This document shows, one piece after another, positions 1 through 6,030 of a stretch of DNA of 6,372 bases (positions are counted from its first letter, which is position 1; the number at the start of each line of letters is the position of its first letter). The notes under the pieces were generated by a model. The model was not told the DNA's origin. It worked only from the letters and a program-made list of their open reading frames with translations, and ran no database searches. Made by a program: the position numbers and the translations under genes. This DNA is from Pseudomonas sp. (GTDB lineage: Bacteria; Pseudomonadota; Gammaproteobacteria; Pseudomonadales; Pseudomonadaceae), in contig DQAA01000045.1 in assembly GCA_003523465.1 (NCBI GenBank), positions 935-7,306 on the forward strand, given 5' to 3'.

Positions 1-101
1 ACAGCCTCGGCATCGCCCTGGGCCGGGCGGATGCCGCGCTGTATGAGGCCAAACGGGCGGGAAAGGATCGGTATGTGCTTTGGAGTGGGGGGACAGCCTG
101 A
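1..101 (+). CDS. GGDEF-domain diguanylate cyclase, C-terminal fragment
   Basis: Only the last 32 residues lie in the window; the reading frame begins at base 3 and stops at TGA 99-101. The fragment contains RADAALYEAKRAGKDRY, the typical end of a GGDEF domain (ADxALYxAKxxGxxRx), which follows the catalytic GG[D/E]EF loop by roughly 80-90 residues in this family. GGDEF proteins make cyclic di-GMP from two GTP. The catalytic loop and any sensor domain are upstream and not visible, so activity cannot be judged. Only about six residues follow the conserved motif, so the protein ends right after the GGDEF domain. The GC-rich codon use differs from the operon that starts at 337, which suggests this is a resident chromosomal gene rather than part of that cassette. 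Confidence 0.88.
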   Translation, partial: SLGIALGRADAALYEAKRAGKDRYVLWSGGTA

Positions 102-247
102 CACCACATTCTGCTTGCCCCCTCATGCAATGCAGGGTTGCCATATGAAAAATCGTCAACGCGGCCCGACTTCTCCCAAGCCCGTGATCCGTCGATCTTC
201 CGCCCCTTTCCGACCCGCACTGGATCCCCCCTGGCACGTGATAAGTC

Positions 248-260
248 CATGATCGTCATG
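248..260. promoter_or_regulatory. Short perfect inverted repeat upstream of the operon, possible operator
   Basis: CATGA (248-252) and TCATG (256-260) form perfect 5-base arms around a TCG spacer. They lie about 77 bases upstream of the first gene of the four-gene operon, inside the only non-coding stretch (102-336) that can hold its promoter. A second small repeat, TGGC/GCCA (268-271 and 277-280), follows. A small operator would fit the position, but arms this short arise easily by chance. I could not place convincing -35/-10 boxes in this gap. Confidence 0.2.
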
Positions 261-321
261 TAGCATATGGCCACTAGCCAGCTGCGGATTCATTCCCCTG
301 CGCGCGCCGCTGTACTGACTC

Positions 322-329
322 AAGGAGAG
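322..329 (+). promoter_or_regulatory. Ribosome binding site of the membrane PH-like gene
   Basis: AAGGAGAG lies 7 bases before the ATG at 337. This strong Shine-Dalgarno sequence supports ATG 337 as the start, rather than the overlapping GTG at 333, which is in a different frame, or the in-frame ATG at 355. Confidence 0.8.
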
Positions 330-336
330 TTTGTGA

Positions 337-1293
337 ATGATAAAGACCATCCCGATGTGGAAAATATTGATTGCGACCAAAGGCAAGTTAATGGGAAGCC
401 TATTCCTCGTGTTCTTGCTTATTGCTGTCGCTGCCTGTTTACTGATGTTTGTTGACGCAACGTACAAACAACAACTGTCTGATGCGCTAGTGGGATTTTC
501 CGGCCTACTGTTATTCGGTGGCGGCGGAGTGGCGTTACTACTTTCAAAGCAATATGTTCCAGGCAAGACCTTCTGGTTCTATAGAGACAAGAAGTTCACT
601 ACCCAGACAGCCATAAAATACAGCTATGTCGGGACAATACTTTTTACGGCAGTTTTTGTGGTACTTAATCCGAAACAAGCGTTTCATACTATAGGCATGG
701 GGCTGGTGGCATTGGCTGGCCTTTATTACTGGTCAAAAAGCCTGAAGTTTCATGCCGATGTCGACTTCGCGGCAAGTGAGTATCTGGCCACCGCGCTGGG
801 GTTTTCAACGGGGGAGAAAATTCTTGTCAGCTACCAGAATTTCGATGCAGGCAAACTCAAGGCGGGTAGTAATGCATTTGCCGCAACGGCAACCAAACTG
901 ATCATGGCGTCGTTTGACGGGCATGCCTGGAAAAAACTGTCACGTGACCTGAGTCAGGTTTCGCACATTGGTATCCTCACCAATCAGAGTCAAGGTTATT
1001 TTGTGATGTTGAAATTCAACGATGGGGCCGATGCGCTGTTGTCCATCGAGCTCTATGAAAAGTTGACGTCACATCCCGTTCTGGTGGTTAGAAAGCTGTT
1101 GGAATCGATTGATGCAAGTCTGCTTGGCGACCATGCTGCCCCCCAGGTGGCACGCAGGAATCGTGTGGTTGCTGCTACCGAGACCGCACCTGCCACCACG
1201 GCAGCGACGCGCAATATCGAGTTCACGCCTGAGATGTTGACTGCACTGCAGAACGCTGAAGAGGTTGCCCCTGGTCGCAGACTGGAAATCTGA
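337..1293 (+). CDS. Four-helix inner-membrane protein with cytosolic PH-like domain
   Basis: This 318-residue protein has four predicted membrane helices at about residues 19-38, 50-69, 95-112 and 116-132. Lysine- and arginine-rich stretches at the N-terminus (K3, K9, K15, K17) and between helices 2 and 3 (residues 71-94) favour an N-in, C-in topology. The soluble part, about 158-260, resembles a bacterial PH-like fold: a strand pattern of the kind A-T-x-T-K-L-I-M-A-S-F, then W-K-K-L-S, a V-S-H-I-G-I strand, a hydrophobic FVMLKF strand and a closing helix. An Ala/Thr-rich linker (about 265-292) leads to a short conserved-looking tail with FTPEMLTAL. I do not recognise a named family. It is the first gene of the operon, with 1 base between its stop and the next start, so it probably serves as the membrane anchor or lipid/protein-binding partner of the downstream DUF1257, radical SAM and AAA+ proteins. 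That role is inferred from position only. The gene is AT-richer than the flanks. Confidence 0.8.
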   Translation: MIKTIPMWKILIATKGKLMGSLFLVFLLIAVAACLLMFVDATYKQQLSDALVGFSGLLLFGGGGVALLLSKQYVPGKTFWFYRDKKFTTQTAIKYSYVGTILFTAVFVVLNPKQAFHTIGMGLVALAGLYYWSKSLKFHADVDFAASEYLATALGFSTGEKILVSYQNFDAGKLKAGSNAFAATATKLIMASFDGHAWKKLSRDLSQVSHIGILTNQSQGYFVMLKFNDGADALLSIELYEKLTSHPVLVVRKLLESIDASLLGDHAAPQVARRNRVVAATETAPATTAATRNIEFTPEMLTALQNAEEVAPGRRLEI

Positions 1294-1294
1294 A

Positions 1295-1927
1295 ATGTCT
1301 CACTGCACCAAGTTTGAATTTTCCTATGTCAATGAAGAAGCCATCGTCAAAGCGTTCGGCAAGATGGGGCTCAGGCCAACCACCGGCCTGGTCGCCACCT
1401 TTGCCAGCGACTTCAGCAAGAAAGTGCTGGGCAGGATCGGCTATATGGGCACACAGCAATTCAGGGCAATCTGTGGCCAGACGGCTGACAAGTTCAATCT
1501 GTTCGTTTGTCAGGTCGAGCAAGACGCCTACACACTTCTCATCGAACGGGATACTGTTTCGACCGGCGATGAGTCGATCATGGCTGGCCTGGCTTCAAGC
1601 TTTCAGAAAGCCTACGTCAGCGTAGCCGTCGATGAGACCGTCAAGCGCATCGAAGCATCAGGTGTTCCGGCAAAAGTGACAGAAACGCTTCAAGGCTTCG
1701 ACATCGAGTTCGGGCCCCGTCACGAATACAGCATTCACGTAACCTTTGCCGGTGACGAAATCACCGAAGAGGTGCGTGGCGTGAAAGGCGACATTTGCAC
1801 GAGGCTCACCGAAGAGCTCGAGTCGCTGCTTTCCCGCCCTACGTCGGAACTGGTGACCGAGTGGAAGCCGGAATACACCGTGGTCCATGAAGAGCAAACC
1901 CTTCAAATCCTCAGTGCTCGCCTATAA
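1295..1927 (+). CDS. DUF1257 (Ycf35-like) - DUF2997 fusion protein
   Basis: I chose ATG 1295 (210 residues) over the upstream in-frame TTG at 1265. The product then begins MSHCTKFEF, the MSHFTxxxT-type opening of DUF1257 proteins, and does not overlap the previous gene. Residues 1-140 fit DUF1257 (Ycf35): an N-terminal strand and helix (NEEAIVKAFGKMGL), a middle sheet region (about 66-86), and the late helix FQKAY...VKRIEASGVPAKVTE that parallels the family's Y-rich helix and G-[FV]-x-V strand. Residues about 144-194 match the separate small family DUF2997: YSIHVTFAGDEITEEV, then GVKGDIC (162-168, the G-x-K-G-x-x-C motif), a LTEELESLL helix and a KPEY end. These two domains are normally adjacent separate genes, so a fusion supports physical partnership. 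The biochemical function of both families is unknown. The ribosome site is weak (TGGA), and with a 1-base gap to the upstream stop, translation probably relies on coupling. Cys168 and nearby charged residues could be a modification or metal site, but this is speculative. Confidence 0.78.
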   Translation: MSHCTKFEFSYVNEEAIVKAFGKMGLRPTTGLVATFASDFSKKVLGRIGYMGTQQFRAICGQTADKFNLFVCQVEQDAYTLLIERDTVSTGDESIMAGLASSFQKAYVSVAVDETVKRIEASGVPAKVTETLQGFDIEFGPRHEYSIHVTFAGDEITEEVRGVKGDICTRLTEELESLLSRPTSELVTEWKPEYTVVHEEQTLQILSARL

Positions 1928-2449
1928 ATGGACATCAATGTACACCACATGGAATTGAGCCGCGTCAACGGCCCCGGGTTGCGCTTGACCTTATGGGTGC
2001 AGGGTTGCGGGTTGAATTGCAAAGGCTGTTTCAATCAGAAAACCCATACTCGCGAAGCGAGCCGGTTGATGTCCGTTGATGAACTGGCGCAGAAGATAAA
2101 CGCACTGGCCATCGCTGGCGTGACCCTTTCCGGAGGAGAACCGCTGGACCAGGCGCCAGCGTTGGAACAACTGATACAGGCTGTCAATGTCGAGAAGAAC
2201 TGGATACTTTATACAGGCTATACGCCCAAGGAAATATTCCAGAACGAAGCCATGATCCGTGTTGTGAAAGCCGTGGACCTGACCCTGGCGGGTCGCTACC
2301 GGCAGAACGCGGAACATCCCTATCAGCACAAGCAAATCATCAAGACCAGCGACAGGGTCGACATTGATTTTTTCCGTAGCAGAAGAAGTGTCGAGTTTGT
2401 CGTTTCGAACGCCGGTGTCACCACAACCGGCCTTCCGATATCCAGATAA
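1928..2449 (+). CDS. NrdG-like radical SAM 4Fe-4S protein
   Basis: This 173-residue protein carries the radical SAM cluster motif CGLNCKGC (C27, C31, C34; CX3CX2C), preceded by the LTLWVQGC strand. It also has SGGEP (68-72), the SAM amine-binding GGEP motif. The small size, the early cluster and DLTLAGRY (117-124), which parallels the VDGRF-type segment of NrdG, place it with the anaerobic ribonucleotide reductase activase-like '4Fe-4S single-cluster' group. These enzymes cleave S-adenosylmethionine reductively to a 5'-deoxyadenosyl radical. A true NrdG activates NrdD, but no NrdD or glycyl-radical protein is encoded here, so I do not assign the name. Its ATG directly abuts the TAA of the DUF1257-DUF2997 gene (0 bases apart) and has no clear Shine-Dalgarno, indicating translational coupling and near 1:1 production. 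A partner in the operon is therefore the likeliest substrate. The C-terminal extension after about residue 140 has no motif I recognise. Confidence 0.87.
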   Translation: MDINVHHMELSRVNGPGLRLTLWVQGCGLNCKGCFNQKTHTREASRLMSVDELAQKINALAIAGVTLSGGEPLDQAPALEQLIQAVNVEKNWILYTGYTPKEIFQNEAMIRVVKAVDLTLAGRYRQNAEHPYQHKQIIKTSDRVDIDFFRSRRSVEFVVSNAGVTTTGLPISR

Positions 2450-2463
2450 CTCAGTTCAAGCGC

Positions 2464-2468
2464 AGGGA
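2464..2468 (+). promoter_or_regulatory. Ribosome binding site of the Ycf46-like AAA+ gene
   Basis: AGGGA ends 8 bases before ATG 2477, within the 27-base gap after the radical SAM gene. It gives the ATPase its own initiation signal, unlike the two coupled genes before it. Confidence 0.6.
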
Positions 2469-2476
2469 TACCACGC

Positions 2477-4087
2477 ATGAGTCGCACCAAGCAGCTAACA
2501 GATTACCTAAAGGCCCGTTATGCGATATTGGTAATCGAATCTTTTGAGGAAGAGCGCGCACTCAATGAGATTGCTGAAATCGCCAGGACGCTTGGCCATC
2601 GTTTATACGTCTGGAATTCGACGCTGGGCGTGCAGACAAATGGGGCTGTAGCCGGGGACAAGACCTTTGATCTGAAGATGGCCCTGGACTTTTGCGAGGA
2701 AAAGGCAAAGGAAGAGAGCAGCAAGAACATTTTCGTCTTTTGTGATGCTCACAGTTATCTCGGCTCCAGCTCGAATCCGGTCTACCGTCGTCGACTGCGT
2801 GATCTTGCCATCAATATCCGCTCGCGAGGATACCGAAGCAACTGCGTTATCGTGGCGCCCAGCTTTGAAATTGCCAATGACCTGCAGAAGGAAGTTACAT
2901 TGGTTGACTTTCCCTTGCCGTCACGGGATGAAGTCAAGGTCCAGATAAACAGTTTCGTCAATTCCTGGAAAGGCAACAGCAGCGTCAGGATCGATCTGCC
3001 CAATGACACCCACGAAAAGCTGATCGATGCCGCCTTGGGACTCACGGGACTGGAAATCGACAACAGCCTGTCTCGTTCATTGGTATCAAGCCTGAGTATC
3101 AATGAAAGTACCGTGAAGGACCTGCTTTCCGAAAAGAAACAGATCATACGCAAGACAGGCATCCTGGAATACATCGACTCCAAGGTGAATCTTGACGATG
3201 TTGGAGGGCTGGCGACGCTCAAGAAGTGGCTGCATTTGCGCAGCCAGTGTTTTGGGCAAGCGGCTCAGGAGTTCGGCGTGGGAACGCCGAAGGGGCTGCT
3301 CTTGACCGGGGTTCCTGGCTGCGGAAAGTCGCTGACGGCGAAATGCGTATCCTCGTCGTGGAATATGCCATTACTACGCCTGGACATGGGCAAGATCTTC
3401 CAGGGCGTGGTGGGCTCTTCGGAATCCAATATTCGTTCTGCACTTCGTACTGCCGAAGCCATATCGCCGTGCATATTATGGATCGACGAGATTGAGAAAG
3501 GACTTTCCGGCTCTTCCACAGGTACATCCGACGGGGGTACGGCCTCGCGTGTATTCGGAACATTGTTGACGTGGATGCAAGAGAAAACGACGCCTGTTTT
3601 TGTGTTCGCCACCGCGAACAACATAAACAGTCTACCTCCGGAGTTTTTGAGAAAGGGGCGATTCGACGAAATATTCTTCGTTGACTTCCCGTCGACCCAG
3701 GAAAGAAAGAAGATTCTTGAGATACACCTGAAAAAGCTCAAGCGTGATCCGGAAAAGTTCGATCTGGAGCGTTTGTCCGCTCTGGGCGGCGAGGCTAATT
3801 TTGGCAAGGACATCGTGCTTTCCGGAGCGGAAATCGAAGCGTGGGTCGGGGAGTCGTTGATTGAAGCATTCTCACGGCGAATGAGTGGCTCTACTGATAC
3901 GAGCGACCTGAGCATGGCCGATTTTGAAACCACCATTTCGCGTTTGGTCCCCATGAGCAAAATGCGCAAGGACGAATTCACAAAACTTCGTGACTGGGCC
4001 AATCAAAATGCGATCAGCGCTTCGGCCATGGTCGCCGGTCAACTTGATACGGAAACTCCGATCGGCGGCAGGCAAATCGATTTTTGA
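2477..4087 (+). CDS. Ycf46-like AAA+ ATPase
   Basis: This 536-residue soluble ATPase has an N-terminal region (about 1-235) that starts with YLKARYAILVIESFEEER, the opening typical of Ycf46 proteins, followed by a single AAA+ module. Visible motifs are Walker A GVPGCGKS (278-285), Walker B ILWIDEIE (333-340), sensor 1 TANN (379-382), LRKGRFDE with two candidate arginine fingers (R392, R395), and a sensor-2 region SGAEIEAWV (449-457). The segment GTASRVFGTLLTWMQEKT (about 354-371) is a Ycf46 signature. The pore-loop position reads KIFQGVVGSSES (306-317) rather than the aromatic-hydrophobic-G loop of FtsH-like unfoldases. All catalytic residues are present, so it should hydrolyse ATP, probably as a hexamer. 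Ycf46 is encoded in some algal plastids and in cyanobacteria, where it has been linked to photosynthesis and inorganic-carbon regulation. That role cannot apply in a non-phototroph. As the last gene of the operon, it likely remodels or loads the DUF1257-DUF2997 or radical SAM protein (inference). It is somewhat longer than the roughly 490-500 residues I expect for the family. The gene is AT-richer than the flanks. Confidence 0.9.
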   Translation: MSRTKQLTDYLKARYAILVIESFEEERALNEIAEIARTLGHRLYVWNSTLGVQTNGAVAGDKTFDLKMALDFCEEKAKEESSKNIFVFCDAHSYLGSSSNPVYRRRLRDLAINIRSRGYRSNCVIVAPSFEIANDLQKEVTLVDFPLPSRDEVKVQINSFVNSWKGNSSVRIDLPNDTHEKLIDAALGLTGLEIDNSLSRSLVSSLSINESTVKDLLSEKKQIIRKTGILEYIDSKVNLDDVGGLATLKKWLHLRSQCFGQAAQEFGVGTPKGLLLTGVPGCGKSLTAKCVSSSWNMPLLRLDMGKIFQGVVGSSESNIRSALRTAEAISPCILWIDEIEKGLSGSSTGTSDGGTASRVFGTLLTWMQEKTTPVFVFATANNINSLPPEFLRKGRFDEIFFVDFPSTQERKKILEIHLKKLKRDPEKFDLERLSALGGEANFGKDIVLSGAEIEAWVGESLIEAFSRRMSGSTDTSDLSMADFETTISRLVPMSKMRKDEFTKLRDWANQNAISASAMVAGQLDTETPIGGRQIDF

Positions 4088-4088
4088 C

Positions 4089-5948
4089 TCACTTGAGTGT
4101 CGGGCCGCTGCCGGCATGCAGGCGCAGCGAGGCATTGCTGCGCCCCAGGGCATCGGCATGGGCCCACAGCGGCAGCGGCAATGCCAGGATGCCGCGCATC
4201 GAGGCGAACGGATCGGGGATGGTCAGCAGCAGGATGGCTACGCCCTTGGCATCAGCCGGGGCGCTGTAGACGCCTCGTGCATCGATCTTGCCGCCGCTGT
4301 AGCCGTGCTGGACCACGGTGTATTCCTCGGCCAGGTCGCCAAGGTCCATCTCGACCCCGTCGTAGACCACGCGCAACTGCACCGCGTTGCTCTCGGGGCG
4401 GCTGTCCTCGCCGAGGAACAGCGGCACCTGGGCGGTATCGGTCAGCACCAGGACCTGGATCGCCTTCACTTCCGAGGTGCGCGGATTGCGCACGTCGACC
4501 AGGTCCATATACGGCGGCGTGCCGAAGCTCGCAGTCTTGGCGGTATAGACACAGGTCCGCCCCGACCCCGTGCTGAGCTTGCCGCCTTGCCCCGGGCTGC
4601 GCAGGGTCCATCCCGGCAGCGGGCTGCCCGGCGGGGTTTCGGCACTCAGCTCAAGGCTTTTGCCATGGCCGCAGACCGCAAAGATCGGCGACACGGCGAC
4701 GCTCTCGCGCAGAATCGAAACCAGTGCCGAGGCGCTGTATTTCGACCCGCCGATCACCCCCTCGACGCTGACCACCACCGCCTTGCTGGCGTAGACCACC
4801 GACGACGGCGCCGTATACAGGCCACTGGCGCTGATCGTGCCGATGGCGCTGTCACCCTCCTCGGTGGCGCGCACCGACCACTTCAGGCTGGTCGCCGCAG
4901 GCTTCACCGAGAACTGCTGGGTGCTGCCGGCGACCACCAGCGGCTGCACCGGATCGATCTGGAAGGCGGTATCGCGCAGCGCCATATCGCCGTAATAGCC
5001 CATTTGCACATGCTCCACGCTGAGGGCGAACGCCCAACCGTAGTTGCACAGATGTTCGCCCAGGAAGAAATCCTCGAGGATGATCGGGAACTGTGACGTC
5101 TCCAGCCCCTGCCTTGCCGCAAGGGCCGAGGGCGAGGGCGGGAACATCAACACGGTGATGGTGTAGGGATTGTTCTCGACATCGGCTGCGATCGGATAAG
5201 GAAAGTCCGACGACGGGCCCGGGATCGTGCCGTCGTGGGGCAGAATGAAACGGCTGAACAGCAGCAACGCGCCGTCGCCATGGGTGGCCGACCCTTCCTT
5301 GCCAGCACCGGGGGCTGGCATCACCCGCATCAGTATCTTGCGCGGCACCCCCAGATCTTCGCTTACCCGGCCCAGGGTGAAGCGCTTGTAGTCGGCGGAG
5401 AGGTCGGCGAGGAAGAGCCTGAAGCGACGCCCGATCTCTTCCTGGGTCAGGCTGTCGAGGGCGAAATTGACCTTGTAGTCATCCCCCGCCGACAGGTCCA
5501 GGATGATCGAACGGGCGTCCCCGCCACCGCCGGTCAGTTTCGTCAGCGGCACGGTAAAGCTCAAGCGCGGCGCCGCCACCGGCACGATCTCGCGGATCTT
5601 GCTGATGTAGGACGGCGCATTTTCCCCGGACGGGTGTTCTTCACTGATCAGCATCCCGCCCATGAAGTCCATGCTCATATGGGCTTCGCCGCCGTCCAGG
5701 CTGGAGTGCTCGAAGGACATCTGCGGTGAGCGCAATTCCATGCGCGAGAGGTGCTCGGTACTGAGCGGGGAAGGAATGCTGGCCGAATACGGTGGCAGCC
5801 TGCGGCTGTCGTCGAAGTGCTGGATGTACTGATGCAACAGCACGGCGTTGATGGTGCGCCGGTCGTAGGCAACGATAAATTCCCAGCCAAAACTGCGGTC
5901 GGCGGCGTAGAACCAATCTAGCAATTGTTGAATGGTCGGTTTGCTCAT
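4089..5948 (-). CDS. P47/TULIP-like protein with C-terminal Ig-like repeats
   Basis: This 619-residue protein has no signal peptide or membrane helix that I can see. The N-terminus contains FGWEFIVAYDRRTINAVLLHQYI (residues 20-42). This resembles the opening of clostridial P47 and OrfX proteins (GWD-hydrophobic-x-Y-x3-VN-x3-L), which have a TULIP lipid-binding fold and accompany botulinum-type toxins. Residues about 45-325 alternate strands with sparse helices, consistent with that fold. From about 329 there are Ig-like repeats of the bacterial cell-surface type. The first reads IDPVQPLVVAGSTQQFSV, then LKWSV and GTISASGLYTAPS (369-382). A diverged second repeat covers about 413-500, and a third ends with GKIDARGVYSAPA (553-565). 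A role in binding lipids or host surfaces, or in toxin delivery, is inference. The start is fixed by AAGGAG 7 bases upstream. The gene is very GC-rich, like paaX, and unlike the operon it faces. It converges on the AAA+ gene with a single base between stop codons. Confidence 0.72.
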   Translation of the reverse strand: MSKPTIQQLLDWFYAADRSFGWEFIVAYDRRTINAVLLHQYIQHFDDSRRLPPYSASIPSPLSTEHLSRMELRSPQMSFEHSSLDGGEAHMSMDFMGGMLISEEHPSGENAPSYISKIREIVPVAAPRLSFTVPLTKLTGGGGDARSIILDLSAGDDYKVNFALDSLTQEEIGRRFRLFLADLSADYKRFTLGRVSEDLGVPRKILMRVMPAPGAGKEGSATHGDGALLLFSRFILPHDGTIPGPSSDFPYPIAADVENNPYTITVLMFPPSPSALAARQGLETSQFPIILEDFFLGEHLCNYGWAFALSVEHVQMGYYGDMALRDTAFQIDPVQPLVVAGSTQQFSVKPAATSLKWSVRATEEGDSAIGTISASGLYTAPSSVVYASKAVVVSVEGVIGGSKYSASALVSILRESVAVSPIFAVCGHGKSLELSAETPPGSPLPGWTLRSPGQGGKLSTGSGRTCVYTAKTASFGTPPYMDLVDVRNPRTSEVKAIQVLVLTDTAQVPLFLGEDSRPESNAVQLRVVYDGVEMDLGDLAEEYTVVQHGYSGGKIDARGVYSAPADAKGVAILLLTIPDPFASMRGILALPLPLWAHADALGRSNASLRLHAGSGPTLK

Positions 5949-5955
5949 GACGGCG

Positions 5956-5961
5956 CTCCTT
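5956..5961 (-). promoter_or_regulatory. Ribosome binding site of the P47/TULIP-like gene
   Basis: Read on the minus strand this is AAGGAG, 7 bases before the ATG at 5948, which is ideal spacing. Its first two bases also form the edge of the inverted repeat at 5960-5981. Confidence 0.8.
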
Positions 5962-5981
5962 CACTGGACCCGCTCAGTGAA
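5960..5981 (-). promoter_or_regulatory. Inverted repeat / leader hairpin touching the Shine-Dalgarno
   Basis: TTCACTG (5960-5966) and CAGTGAA (5975-5981) are perfect 7-base complements around an 8-base GC-rich loop. In the minus-strand transcript the 3' arm ends in the AA of the AAGGAG ribosome site. The structure could tune translation of the P47/TULIP-like gene, or the DNA palindrome could be a repressor operator. There is no T-tract after it on the minus strand, so it is not a standard terminator for paaX. Confidence 0.4.
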
Positions 5982-6030
5982 AACCACCGTCATTCATTGC
6001 ACAACTGGCATTTTTATCAGGTCGACGCCT

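Noticed and set aside
87..124. G-run (87-92) and C-run (118-122) could pair as a terminator after the GGDEF gene.
   Set aside because: The loop is about 25 bases, part of the stem is inside the coding sequence, and no T-tract follows.
232..247. TGGCACG at 232-238 suggests the -24 half of a sigma-54 promoter for the operon.
   Set aside because: The -12 element (TTGC at the right spacing) is missing; the sequence there reads AAGTC.
140..271. GCCATATG (140-147) and CATATGGC (264-271) as inverted ends of an inserted element.
   Set aside because: The core CATATG is self-complementary, so the match is weak evidence. Both copies lie on the same side of the operon and no transposase gene is present.
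3265..4002. Minus-strand open frame of 245 codons inside the AAA+ gene.
   Set aside because: It lies opposite the Walker A/B and arginine-finger motifs of a clear AAA+ gene, and its translation shows no recognisable domain.
3990..5096. Long plus-strand open frame (368 codons) opposite the P47/TULIP-like gene.
   Set aside because: It is a GC-rich antisense shadow with low-complexity Arg/His/Ala content, no family motif, and it overlaps the AAA+ 3' end.
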